Shown here: positions 1 through 12,100 of the stretch, one piece after another | Numbering within the stretch: the first letter of the stretch is position 1 | Layout: every line of letters begins with the position of its first letter | Assembly: GCA_013368315.1 (NCBI GenBank) | Contig: JAACJM010000135.1 | Span: 62,001 to 126,000, forward strand | DNA from: Tetrapyrgos nigripes | Taxonomy: Eukaryota; Basidiomycota; Agaricomycetes; Agaricales; Campanellaceae | Length of the DNA stretch: 64,000 nt | Reading direction: 5' to 3' | Made by a program: the position numbers and the translations under genes | Notes under the pieces: generated by a model | Seen by the model: the letters and a program-made list of their open reading frames with translations, nothing else | Database searches by the model: none | Told to the model about the DNA's origin: nothing

Positions 1-60
1 CAGTATTGGGCTCTATCTAATTAAAAGAATTTTTTACTGCACACGAAACCATTTTACTTA

Positions 61-116
61 AACGGGCCTCGTAATTTGCCTTGCGAAGCAGTGGCACCTT
101 TCCCCAGTTATTTTTG
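61..116 (-). repeat. dispersed repeat family B, terminal piece
   Basis: Begins GGGCCTCGTAATTTGCC and runs to a CCCCAGTT end. The same 45-50 bp block occurs on the other strand at about 44127-44170 and 44368-44413, as a diverged copy at 4984-5039, and as a short GGGCCTCGTAA remnant near 61964-61980. This repetition in both orientations shows a mobile or formerly mobile family. No coding sequence is seen with it. Confidence 0.6.
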
Positions 117-501
117 GCTGAGGCTTGTCCCAAAAAAGATCGAGATGGGCCTGGCCGCTTCAAGTTGTGGATTGCCGGCTCAAGCCGGGCAATAGAAGCT
201 TGATTTCTTCTGATGCCTCGGGCTGGGAGCTAAGCCGTGCGTAACTCGAAAGATTGACGACTATTAATATTATCCCCACTTGCTATTGGCGCTCGTTATT
301 GTGATGGATCAGACAGGGAAGTCGTTGGGTATATAGTTATCGGTGCATGGAAGCTTGCGAAATTGTACAGACTCCAGAGAGGCATATTTCAGTGGTATAT
401 CTACTACGCTTTTGGCCTCGTTTGCCCAAGCACCTTCATGATCATCGTGTCCTTCTTGGTCCATCTGTGAGGCTAATACATCCTACTGAATCAAGTACAT
501 A

Positions 502-567
502 GGACGTCATTGGCTTCACGCTCACCACTTATAACTTCTCATCTTTGGTTCATGATCCTCATGTGCT
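502..567 (-). repeat. dispersed segment, inverted copy at 43854-43930
   Basis: The stretch around GACGTCATTGGCTTCACGC and TCATCTTTGGTTCATGATC is found reverse-complemented at about 43854-43930, where it lies just upstream of the second copy of the signal-peptide gene. The copies differ by a 9-bp insertion and a few substitutions. No gene is seen in 1-563. Confidence 0.6.
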
Positions 568-950
568 GATCATTGATGAGATTTCAGCTCGCAATACGGT
601 AGGCTGAAGTCTTGCATCACCCAAATATCATAAGGCTCATAGTAGAACCATATATCATAACCATCAATCATTTCCTTTTTGCGCAGCAACGGTGAGTCAG
701 AACTGTGCACTTTGGAATCCAATTGGAATCCCCTAGGTTAGCATTTCGGTCACGTTGCTGATCATTGATGAGATTTCAGCTCGCAATACGGTAGGCTGAA
801 GTCTTGCATCATCCAGATATCATAAGGCTCATAGTAGAACCATATATCATAACCATCACAATCATTTCCTTTTTGCGCAGCAACGGTGAGTCAGAACTGT
901 GCACTTTGGAATCCAATTGGAATCCCCTAGATTAGCATTTCGGTCACGTT
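564..950. repeat. tandem duplication, two copies of about 193 bp
   Basis: TGCTGATCATTGATGAG begins at 564 and again at 756, and both copies run to TTCGGTCACGTT. The copies are nearly identical; the second has 3 extra bases inside AACCATCACAATC. The second copy abuts a family A end (TTACGAGGCC) at 951. No coding potential is apparent. Confidence 0.85.
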
Positions 951-3670
951 ACGAGGCCAAATGAAATGAGGGTGAGTTCTTTACACTCCATTTCTGCATG
1001 TGGCTATGTTGAATTGATCCCTGCTTTTCCCATTCGTAAATTCCTAAAACTCCTGAGTTCTAATTATCATAAAAAAATGAAACCAGCCCCTTCCCAGCAT
1101 CCTTCTCCTCTGAAACTTGGTACATTCACTATCTCACTCCTACCAAGTCTCTATCATGCTGAAAATACAAAAATATCTGCTCAGCAGAAAGGCATACAGA
1201 AACACAATTTTTTACAGATATATCTTATATCAGTAGTAGTGATGTGATCTATCTGTCGAGCATATATTTTTGTCTTTTCGGCGTGTCTTGCATCTGTTGT
1301 AGTGAGATACACCAGTCCTTGCTAGTCCTCGCTGTCAACAATGTCGAGCTGCAGTCCCTTCCCTTGAATTCCATGTGACACAGCCACCAAAACGTGGCCA
1401 GAGCTGGGATACAAACTGATGGCCTTGTATAGCTTCTTTTAATACACTGACACCTTGTATAAGGGACTTTGTAGCTACATATAACCCTCATTCATCAATA
1501 CACAGAGTTTATGAACTTTTTAGCGCTGATTCCCTCCCCTTATCTATTTGTAGGCAGAGTACAATCACCATTCTCTTGTTGCCCCCGCATCCCTCTTCCC
1601 CCAGAAAGGGTCTGCCCTGGAGGCAATGGAGAATGTAGAATCAACTCGAGATGTCGTTCAATAAGGAATGTTGTCAGATAACAAGGGATAGTATTGGGTG
1701 CATTTAACCCGCAGAAAATTGGCAAATCCAATCAAGTGGTCATTCCCATCAACCTAACTGGGCTTCACAGTGTATAAACCATATTTTGATGATTTTTCCT
1801 TATTTTTCAGTGGCCTCAAGGCCAGGTACTTGACCTCGTTTCTTAGCATGGATTCCTGATGCCCAAAGTACATAGCCTTATTTACTGGCTTCAGATTTAT
1901 CTGGTTGGATGTGTCATTGTTGTCATTTCTCTCAAATCCTTAGACCCCCACCACCATGTTCATGTCAGCTTCACCACCACCTTTATACACACCCATTTTT
2001 CATTGACTATCTTTACTGGAAAGGTGTGTAGCCAAGCATCTTTAGCTCATTGGACTCGTTCTCACCACAGTTCAGTGCTGGTCCACACCCCCTTCATCAA
2101 ACCAATGGAAAGTTTATGGCCTTGGCATTCCACCTGCATACCATATTTTCTGAAATTAGAAGGACCAGCAGATGGCCCTGCCAAAGCATTCCTATTACAA
2201 GGCCAAAATGAAATGAAGGATGGGTTCTTTACACTCAATTTTTGCATGTGACTATGTCAAATCACCCCCTGCTTTCCTCCCAATCTTTGTTTTGCAACTG
2301 TGACATTACAGTTTGTTTGCCTACCAACAACCCATCTGATGTGTCAGCATGTTTCTTTTTTTCAGTTTTTCACCACCTGTAGTGTCCTTGTTGTTGTTGT
2401 TGTAGGCTATTTAGTCTGAGGTAAACCCTGTAGCCTCATACTCGCCACACATCAGCACTGGCCCACACCCCTTTCATATAGCAGAGAAATGAAGGACAAT
2501 CAATTGTTTTACATAATTCCACCTGCTTTACTTGAGCCTGGCATTGGTGGCAAATCTTGAATCTGTGCAGCAATGCCCTGAGTTAGCTGATACTGATTAA
2601 CACCATAATGAAGGGGTGTGGGCCAGCACTGAGCGTGGCGGAAACGAGTCCAGTGAGTTCAAATTTAAGATGCTAGACCACACTCCAGTGAAGATATTCA
2701 ATGAAAAACGGATATTGCTGGTTCAATTTCTGAGGAAAATACTAGAGTGTAGATCATTGTGTAGAATCAGAGGCGCAGAGCTATAATCAATATACATGAG
2801 AAAAAGATACAGCCCTCGAGCTCTTGAAAAGGGAATATTTACAAGAATAGGGGCACATATTCTCTATTACCGGAGAAAATCAGAAAGAAATTTGATGGAG
2901 ACAGACAGAGGAAATCGGGACAAACTCAACATAGCCACACGTGGAAACACAGTGTAAAGAACTCATCCTCATTCTTCGGCCTCGTAATTAACAATTTGAA
3001 ATGGGTCTTCTTGAGCTGGGTAGTAAGCTTGAGCAGGACCTTGAGGCAAATTGAAGGGCACTGGAGCTATGTCATGTTGTTCTTGAGGTACACACCTTGC
3101 CTCAGGACTATCCATGACATGTGCATTTCTTTCTCTGTCACGTTGAGCATTGCAATTTGCGATGTCTCAGAGGAGTATTTGGTGGGGTTTCCCTTATTGT
3201 TGATATATTCAGCTTCATAAGAATTCAGAAAAAGAAAAAGAATATTCACATTGAAAATGCACCTCTGGGATGCACAGAGTCAGTAATTGTGGCACTCCAG
3301 TTTATTTATAAATCAGTCTTACATGTACCACAGTTGGGGCTCTCCAAAGGCTCTCAGGTAACTCAAATAACTTTAGGATAAACAACATCACAGTGTTGAG
3401 AATGACCAAAATGATACAATCAACCTGTGTAGCGGACAGGTTGAAGATTTGACTATGATAGGAAGTACATTATTACCCTTTAGGAACATAACCCCTATTC
3501 AGTCAGCAACTTCCAGTCATGCCAGTATGCTGTTCACAGATTTTATATTATCATACTACACAGTGATGAACATTCCCCTGAGTTACGGGGCAGAAATAAA
3601 ATGAAGGACAAGTTCTTTACACTCCATTTCCGTATGTGGCTATGCCGAATCACCCCCTGCTTTTCCTGTT
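951..3670. repeat. mosaic of dispersed repeat family A
   Basis: A signature TACGAGGCC(A/G) followed by AATGAAATGAGG and then TTCTTTACACTCC starts copies at about 951, 2197 (plus) and 3583 (plus), and on the minus strand at about 2987 reading leftwards. A second signature, GCACTGGCCCACACCCC, marks another part of the family at about 2455 and, inverted, near 2600; it recurs near 16400 and 57650. The TTTCTTTTTTTCAGTTTT block at 2350 recurs at 6660. The short reading frames here are not conserved between copies, so I annotate no gene. Element boundaries could not be fixed because no clean target duplication was found. Confidence 0.55.
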
Positions 3671-3714
3671 TGTCTATTATGTACTTCAATCATCTTGGAA
3701 CGTCATCCAAAGTA

Positions 3715-4263
3715 AAACTGTTGTAACCGTTTGACTATGGTCCGCTCCGGCTCGGCTCCGTACGGCTCTGCTAATAAATGGTCCAGCTCGGCTTTAGAGT
3801 CATTTTCTTCCGACTGGCTCTGACTAAAGCCGCATGAGTTGCGTCATTTTCGAACTTTACAAGGTCGACATGGTCTGGCCTCATTTTTCAGGCAGTTGTT
3901 TCAATTTCGTAATGTTGCTGTAGATACAATAAAGATACAATAAAGATGTTCCTAATATAGAAATGTTCAAATAAAGTCTATTTATCTTGAATTACAGTTT
4001 TTGACAAGCCTAGAGCGTGTACAAAGTCAGACAAGTCTTTGTCTCACAGTGGGTGTCACAGTGAAGCACACAGAAAGTAAGGAAAGGCCATAATAAAAGT
4101 AAGAAAGCATTGGTCTGAAAGTTGGTAGAATAGTCAACTTGAACTGGCAAGGAGTTGGAGCCACGCCACGTGGAGCCTGGAGCCGATTGACTGGTTCAGC
4201 TCACTCTAAATGCGGCTCGACTCCGTGGCTAGTCGGAGCCGAGTCGAGCTGTTTACAACACTA
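3715..4263. mobile_element. hAT miniature element (MITE-like), decayed
   Basis: The left end, CTGTTGTAACCG followed by CGGCTCGGCTCC, and the right end, GGAGCCGAGTCGAGC with TTTACAACACTA, are inverted and match the termini of the full hAT element at 9105-14656 (TAGTGTTGTAAACGG plus repeated CGGCTC/GGAGCC). The inside, about 0.3 kb, is AT-rich and non-coding. I saw no exact 8-bp duplication, so the copy is old or its left end has drifted. It is probably a non-autonomous derivative that used the same transposase. Confidence 0.65.
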
Positions 4264-6997
4264 AACTGCAGCATCCAGCTCAGTTGTTCCTCTATCCAAC
4301 CGAATTTTCGTTTACGAAATCTTCTGGTGCACTCCTATCGAGCTCTTGATTTTGGTGGACACCAATGTGATATTTGCCCACCAATAGGGCTCCTAGCAGA
4401 TCGGATGAAGATTGGATATAGATCCATCCACTCGGATGAGAGGCAAAAGTTTCCCAATCCACATCAGCGGATGGTTGGTACATACACTGAAAACCTCTTC
4501 CTGCGCACTTTTTTCAGGTTTTTTCTTTGTGTTTAATACTTACAGGTAATATAGTTAAATTGTACAGTCTTGTATGAGTTCCCAGCATACATTTCAATGA
4601 CCAGTGTTAATAAGTGGTTGTACCACCACAAAGTATTTACTTTCTCATGCTGAGCCCAGACAGAGTGGTGTCAAGAAAGAAATCTACTACGATCTAGCAC
4701 AAGTCTACCATGTCAAAAGGTGTTATGAGGCCTCTTAAAGGCCAAGTTAACTTATGTCGACCTCAAAAATTTTACCACGACTTCAAACTCCCACCCCTTT
4801 TTGTTGCCACAGCCGGTCTTTGCCCTTACTGACAACTGGAATGTCCAGACTCGGTCTGGACCAGATCCAAGGACCGTTGACATCAATAACCATGACATCA
4901 TGCTAGCGTGTCAAATTAACGCCCTTCTTCCCTCTCACTTTCCACTGATTCTCCCTCCCCTCTGCACAACCTGAGTTAGACTACATGAAAAGGCCTTATA
5001 ATTTACCACACAAAGCAGTGGCCCTTTGCCCCAGTTGAATGATACTTCTGTCAATATTGGTAACTGTACAGTACCTTGGGAACACCCGAGAACTGCGCAT
5101 AAAGGGAAGTACGGTCACTTCTGCTGCCCTTTATGCATCCGACAATGATCTTTGGATGGGCAGATGGGATCCGTCGGATGAGGTGAGCACCTCAAGCCCA
5201 TCCGCATCTGAGGCCCCATCGCTGGATGACCATTGGATCATCCGATCCACTAGGAGCCCTACCCGTCAATGTCACTGACAATGACGAGCTCACCACTCCT
5301 CATTTTCTACGCGCACAATACTTTTTCCCATGCACAATGGCCCTCCAGCCTGTCCGCTATTCCACCGCTACGAGACCATTCTGACGAGCAGACGTTACGC
5401 AAGCCTGCGCAGAATAAGCCTGACTTGTGCTTGGTAGTAGCTTCATTGTGTACATACACTTCAATTAATAAATCTGCAGTACTCCATTACCATCACTGGA
5501 CATTGTCCCGCAAAACTGCCTTAAGCTTTGCTGATGACGGCACTTTTGGTGCTTCATCTGCCCTCAGTGTGTGCCAAGGGGGACCGAAAATTTTGTAACA
5601 TTACACAATGTCGAAAAATTTTTTAACGACCTCCAGGCTGCGACCGACCGACCGTACTTACCATATTTGGAAGGTTATTCTCACTGACTAATCACCGACT
5701 TACCAAATTTGGCTAGTTCCTAGCGGATCAGATGCTGTTCGGATGAGCTACCTTCATCCGCGGATGATTGGTAGGTATACTTAAACATTTTAAGAACATC
5801 TATTCACTGTGCTCAACCAATTTGAAGTACAGTACATGAAAATTATCGTAGTTCTGCGTCAGTTTGGCACATAGTAAGTTACAGTAAGGACAGTAAGTAC
5901 AGCAGCAAGAGCATGAAAGTGCTTAGCCACTGAAATTTAATACACTATAGCAAACCTCAACCAGCCTTAAAACAGTCTAGACCAAGCCAAATTGAAGGTT
6001 TCCTTGGATTTGTGACCAAAACCGAGCCACCTGCAAGATGTGGATGCCTCCGTTGGCAACTAAGACATTTTAAGTGGCTCAAATGTCGCGCAAAACATAG
6101 GGTTCCAAAAATTTTTAGTGACCTGAGACTGCCGACCGACCACCGGAGTGTGCCGGTCCGCAATCCCGGGTCCCCCTTGGTGTGTGCGAATGTCTACGAC
6201 GGTTACCCTGGTTAAGCAGAGCACGTTCAGATGAGCGTAGAACTTTACAAATGTGGTCGTAAAATTTTTGGAAACAGGTATTACACCAATGGTGTACCGC
6301 CATGCTAAACTTGCCCTACGCTACCTGGTTTATGCTCTACAGTGTCAGTGGAATTCATATGTTTTTCGTATGGTAGTGCCATCAGTAACATTAATGTACT
6401 TGCCTGTATCCTCAGTGGTGGTAGAATTTTGGGCAGATTGATGACGGACCTATGAGCTGCCAGCTCGTCTTGCTCAAGGTTTTATCATCCCAGGAATGAT
6501 GATGTACTCAGACCTACATCGGGATGCTTCCCTGACCCCTGGCATATCAGCTCTTGGTCCTAGCCCAGGTAATAGACGACTCCTCCTCCTCCTCCTAAGT
6601 CTCCCGATCTTTGTTTTGTGACTGACATCACAGTTTTTTTGCCAGTCCGATGGGTCAGTGTGTTGTTTCTTTTTTCAGTTTTCCACCATCCGTAGTGTCC
6701 TTGTTGTTGTACATCAGGAAAAAATTAATTAACTACCGAGCGCTCAGGTGTCTCTGTAGCGATAATAGACGGGTAGGAACGTCCCCTTTTATTGAGTGCT
6801 CCGTAGCACCGGTAGCATAGCGTCAAGTCTGTGTAGTATGAGTGAATGCTATCAGGTCTATCTGAAATACAAAGCCTATAAAACCTATCAAGACAAGATA
6901 GACAGTAACAGATTCTTATTACCTGACTATTAGTTATGAGGAACATTTCCGAGTGGACATGCGAAAGAAGATAATAAACGACATGTATTCCAGTGAC
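4264..6997. other. gene-poor repeat region
   Basis: No convincing gene. Present are family B pieces (4733-4800 and 4984-5039) and two direct copies of a TCATCCG/GGATGA-rich block (about 4375-4500 and 5700-5790), with a related block at 5150-5260. There is also an inverted pair built on CCAAGGGGGACC (about 5574-5585 and 6169-6182), with AAAATTTTT...GACC...GACCGACC motifs beside both arms. A family A segment lies at 6595-6720. These look like remnants of several small inverted-repeat transposons. Confidence 0.5.
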
Positions 6998-8358
6998 TAG
7001 TGTTTCCCAAGTCCGGTTCTGAACCTGGGTTCGGACCGAACTTCTCTGGACTGAACATGAAGTCCAGTCCAAAGTTCAGTAGTTCTTTGAACCGAACTTT
7101 TTGCTCAGTTTGGAGTTCAGAAAGTGTTGGAAATGAACGGACGCGTCCGAACAGGTTTGAACCCGTTCGAACACGTACATCGGGCCGCGCCTGACAAAGC
7201 CAAATTCAAGCTGAGACGCGTCATTTTTTTCTGTACACGGCGTTGTGCTCTACCCTGATTCCACCGAAATCTTACCTTGTGTTCATGGTAACAAGTCGAG
7301 CACATGGTCGTTTGTATTCTCCACTGCAATTCCAAAAACTTAAATATCGTCATCCTATTTGAGTATCACCCTTGGTTAACTGAGCCTCAAGCATGGAATG
7401 CAGATCGTGGTCGTTGTTATGATACGAAACTCACGAAAGACCCTGAAGTAATATTTTTTTTTCTGGTGGTAGTTCATCCCTACCTAGAGTGTGCTTTGTG
7501 AGTCAATTCCTGTCTGCTTTCTGGATTGGCTATTTAGCAACTTGCCTCCAGCTCTTAGCAGTGGCTTTGGTCGAGGTTGGATGATGGCCTCCATTCAAAA
7601 TAGGGTTCGTGCAGATGCAGTGTTTAACTCTGATCCACAAGCAGAGCTCAGACGATACCTGGAAAGCCCACTTGAGCCGGCAATTAATCCGGACAAAAGT
7701 GAGTTGGATGTTGTGCAATGGTGGGGTGTAAGCATTTTATTAGTATGATCCTATGCTTTAATAGTGACCGCAATTACTTTTCAGCGACATCAAGAGACTT
7801 ATCCGACACTTTCTCGTATTGCATGAGATTATTTGGCTATACAAGGCTCTGCCACTCCATCAGAGAGAGCTTTTTCTAGTGCTGGACTCACTGATATGAA
7901 GCGTCGCAACAGACTCAGCCCAGCCACATTCTCGGCATTGCAAATGTTAAAGGGGGCTTACCGTAATGGACATATCTCAGCTGGACAACAGGCTGCCGAG
8001 CATATCAAAGATTTTATGCAAACATTGGATGAGTACTATTTTGGTGAAGATGAAGCCGAGGCTGATGATTCAGAAGCTGAGGAACTGGTACTCTAAAGGA
8101 ATGAGTGTCTATTGCTTCAATATTTATTATACTTCATGTATCAGATTATTTATTCCAGAAAAATGGCCTTTCGGGCTTTTCGGGGAAGATTGCAGTTCGG
8201 ACGCGTTTGAACGCTTTGTGAACCTGAACTGAACTTGAGTTCACTGAACGCAAAGTCCAGTTCTAAGTCCAAAAAATTCTTGAACTGAACCAAAAGTTCG
8301 GTTCTAGGTTCAAAAAAAATTGGTCTGAACCGGACGGAACCGGACTTGGTAAACACTA
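6998..8358 (+). mobile_element. internally deleted hAT element with 8-bp TSD
   Basis: The ends are inverted: TAGTGTTTCCCAAGTCCGGTTC at the left against TAGTGTTTACCAAGTCCGGTTC read from the right, one mismatch. The element is bracketed by a perfect 8-bp direct repeat CCAGTGAC (6990-6997 and 8359-8366), the target-site length of hAT transposons. Subterminal GAACC/GGTTC motifs are dense for about 180 bp at both ends. The 1,361-bp element keeps only the last exons of a hAT transposase and is therefore non-autonomous. Confidence 0.9.
7560..8096 (+). pseudogene. hAT transposase C-terminal fragment
   Basis: Two exons join across an intron at about 7729-7785. They encode the end of a hAT transposase including the dimerisation domain: a YPTLSRIA segment, then GSATPSERAFSSAG and RRNRLSP, and an acidic tail ending at 8096. 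The residues SERAFS and RNRLSP are hallmarks of the hAT C-terminal domain. The BED finger and the catalytic DDE part are absent. There is an in-frame TGA at about 7826 (GCA TGA GAT), where related proteins have arginine. The fragment lies inside the element at 6998-8358 in the forward direction. Confidence 0.85.
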
Positions 8359-8539
8359 CCAGTGACAAATACACAACAGGTAGTACTACACCACCCTCCC
8401 TCACTCCCTCGCTCCCTTGCTCCCACAGTGCAAAGTGTGAAGCTAGAAAAGAAATCAATCATCAATAGCAAGAAATCATCACAATGAAAGAAACTCACTA
8501 CGGCCCAATCCCATAAATCCCAACGGCCAAGCTATCTTC

Positions 8540-8700
8540 ACGTGCTTGCTGAAGTCGTTAAGGGCGTCAAAGGCGTTGCGCGTGTTGAGGGCGTTGAAGT
8601 CGTTGAGGGCGTTGAGGATGTTGAAGACATTATTGAGGCAGGCGTTGAAGTCGTTGAGGGTGTTGAGGACGTTGAGGATGTTGAAGACATTAGCCAGTTT
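8540..8700. repeat. GTTGAGG-type degenerate tandem repeat
   Basis: GTTGAGG/GTTGAAG words are repeated, arranged as two longer units of about 60 bp (GCGTTGAAGTCGTTGAGGG starts both). Related GTTGAGG words recur at about 14757-14830 on the far side of the hAT insertion. The open frames here simply translate the repeat, so I do not call a gene. Confidence 0.6.
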
Positions 8701-8793
8701 GCGTTCTCGACTACGTGCGAAAATTGCACATGCGTTTACGCCTAAGGCGAAAATTTGCGTTGCGCCAAACAACACGCGTAGACCTCGTTTTCC
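8692..8793. repeat. inverted-repeat arm; partner split by the hAT insertion
   Basis: The sequence from TTAGCCAGTTTGCGTTCTCG to GTTGCGCCAAACAACACG is repeated in reverse complement. That partner starts at 9079-9104, is interrupted by the hAT element 9105-14656, and resumes at 14657-14735. Before the insertion this was a pair of roughly 100-bp arms around a 285-bp spacer (8794-9078). The spacer has an open minus-strand frame starting MPRTRRQTAQ at 9041; I do not recognise it. The arms may be the ends of a small transposon. Confidence 0.65.
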
Positions 8794-9104
8794 TCTCAAT
8801 AAAGATCTTCGTTAGCTTGTACATCTCGTAAAACTTGAAATATTACGACTCATTATGACCATGGAAGTGCTCCTCCTAGAACAACGATAGCAATTCCAGC
8901 AACTCTCATCCTCAGTCCCAGATCCAATTCGGCGTCACCGGAGCTCCCAGCTTGGCTAGACGGTGAACTATCAGGTTCTGGAGACTCAAACGACTCAGGT
9001 TCTTGTGGGATCTGTGCAGTCTGGCGTCGAGTACGAGGCATGTTGCAGTATGTAGAGGTACAAGATGCTACGTGGTAGGTCTACACGCGTTGTTTGGCGC
9101 AACG

Positions 9105-12100
9105 TAGTGTTGTAAACGGTTCGGCTCGGCTCCACGGAGCCGTAGAGCCGAGCCGCATTTGGAGCGAGCCGAGCCGCGTTAACGGCTCCTGGCTCCACGT
9201 GGCTCGACTCTGACTCATCGCCAGCTCGAGTCGTCTTTTCTCATCACTTTTACCTATACAACCAGTCTGTCACTACCGCGTTCTTCTTGCTCTATATCGT
9301 CGCTAGCCTTGTAGAAGATATGAAGCACAGCAATATATAATTTCCAGTGTGTTCCAGAGCTGCCTGTATGTCAGATTTTTGCGTCTTCCTTCTTTCTCCG
9401 GTACGGAAATTCCTCGAGGCTCAGGCTCATGCTCAGGGTTTCGTGCCCCCTTCAATGGCTTCGGCAACTTCATTTCATTGAACATGAAAGTTGCGCAGTC
9501 AAGAATGTGAAAGGAACAAGCACACATATAAAGGTTCGTCGTACTACATCCTTAAAGAGCTAAAACTCTTCATTTCAGGCAGATGCTCCCCAACGCCGAC
9601 TCCATTCTTAGTTCGAAGACATCAGATGATGGGCAAAGAAGCAATCAGTTGTACGTATGCTCGTTGAGGTTTGCTGGAGGATAAATACTTGGTCGTACAG
9701 ACAATGATGCTGTCAACAATTTCCATCCCCAAATGCCACCAAAGAGGAAGAAGAACAATTCTCGTGCTACCACTGAAGGTGCGTATGTCAAATTCAGACT
9801 TTTACACTGTGCTCATAGTATTGCTCAACAGAAAACGCTGCTCCACATCCGCGTCCGCGTCCACGTCCTCGTCTTCAGTCTACCACACAGAAGGATGCAC
9901 AGACGCGAACGGTTACTTTTGCTCTCAGCCGTATGTGACTTTCTTCGATGTTCTTCCTAATATTCATTGTTTGGTAATGAATATAGCTGAAGACAACAGA
10001 GCTGTAACACCCGAAACACCCACCCGCTCCCAACATAGTCAACAACCTGCACACCAAGGCATTCTGGAAATGCCCGAAACGCCCACTCGCCCTCAACATG
10101 GACAACAGTCACGGAATGCCCTCGAAGAAGGTACGTACTACGATTCATTGACACACCACCCTATATTCTAATTGTTCTGTATAATTGTTCCATAGCTCTT
10201 GCGACGTCAGATGGTACGTGTAAATTCTTCCAACCACTTTCTTTGTTTATCACTTAACTCTGCTTTCAGATGAACCCGAAAATGAATTACATACTCCCCA
10301 CCGACGATCACAGTGTACACCAAAGGGACCCGCACAGCTTGATCCATTGTTAGATCCTCCCCAACTACGGACACCACGAGGACGCCGCCGTCAACCAGAT
10401 CCGGACCCAGACACACCAGCTCGTCTACAGTTGAGACCTGGCCCGGCCCGAACACCCGCTCGTTGTCATCCTCATCCTAGAAGTGTTCCTCCAGCCGACG
10501 AGGAGGATATTCAGCAGGCCCTAGATTCACTCTCGCCCATGTCCACTCCAGCGTCAACAATTCGTCTTCATCCTTCCGATATCGCTACAGCAGTCACCAC
10601 AACTCCACGTGCAGGTCCACACAGTAAACCGCAACACTCAGCAAAGAAGACAAGGCAGAAGAAACCGAAGGCAAATGATGTATGGCCGTTTTTCAACATT
10701 GAAGAACATACTCAGAAACGGATATGTACAATATGCAGGTGTGTTTTTTAACTCTCTATTATCCCAAATATCTTTATCCTCAACTCTTGCAGTCATACAG
10801 CTTCCACCACGGGTGGAGACCCTCCTGATCCGTTCAGTGCAAACACGTCAACAGGGACTTTGCGGAAACACCTCTATACAAGTCACCTTAGCTTCTGGAT
10901 CCAGTCCTGCGACCGCCTCAACATCAGTATCATGGCCAGGGAGGCACGGACATATGTCGAGTCCTATTGCGCAGACCCGGCCAATCCTGGGGAGCACATA
11001 CCTCGTCAGGTGTATTCACGGGATGCTTTTCGAGATGCTATTTGTGAATTCATAATTTCGGACGATCAGGTCAGTAGTATCGTTTTCTCTACTATACTTT
11101 GCAACAGTGTTAATCGTCATATTAGGCCATCAATGCCATTGAAAACCCGAAGCTTCGAGCCATCTTTTTGATGCTCAAGAAGGATCTAGAAGACTCAGAT
11201 ATCCCTCGTCGTCATGAGATCCGGAGGCGCATACTAGAGCTGTGGGAGGAACACCTGGACAATCTTACAGCCGAGTTCGAGGTATGTAATCTTTCACTGT
11301 GTTCATTTGACTGTTTTCCTAACTTGCTGCAATCCATCTCACAGAATGCACTCAGCAAAATCAGTTTTACATCAGATATGTGGACAAACAGTAATATGAC
11401 ACCCTTTTTAGCAGTAACGGCCCACTGGATAGAGACAAAATCAAACCCAAAAGACAAAAATAGACTCAAGCTTAACCTTCGTGCTGAACTCATTGGTTTT
11501 CATCGAGTCCCTGGACGACATGATGGGGACCATTTGGGACGTGCGATGTTGTATGTTTTTGATCGTGTCAAACTGTCCTCAAAAGTAAGCCCTGATTTTT
11601 CACTTCCCTTCTTCAGCGCCTCATTTTCAATTGATACAACTTGGGTATGGGACTCTGGATGCGGCTGGAAACAACGATACAGCATTAGAATATGTTGAGC
11701 GAGACCTTCAATTTCGAGGCATTACATGGTCAAAACGGCAGTCTCGTATTTGGTGAGTTTTCCTTGCGCCCGTTCTCCGATCTTGAATTCATTGTGACGA
11801 TACATCAGGTGCTTTCCCCATAGTGTCAACCGAGCCTGTCAAGATGTCATTAACGCATTGACTGACCTCAGTTTCGCTGATGAAACTTCACTGGACTATG
11901 ATCCTGACGTCTCGATCCGAAGAGATTTAATAGCTAATTTGCGGACAGTGATTAGGATGGTGAGCGCTTTTCGTTTGTCGTTGCAATGTTATTAACCACC
12001 AGGTCTCCAGATTCGCGCCAGCTCACAGCGCCGAGATTTCTTTTCCGAATGTCTTGCCTACATCCAAATGATTGATATGGAACTTCTCAGAGATGTGAAA

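Noticed and set aside
9105..9230. GGAGCC/CGGCTC-rich stretch as a promoter element cluster
   Set aside because: The same words occur at both ends of the hAT element and its MITE, so they are subterminal transposase sites rather than host regulation.
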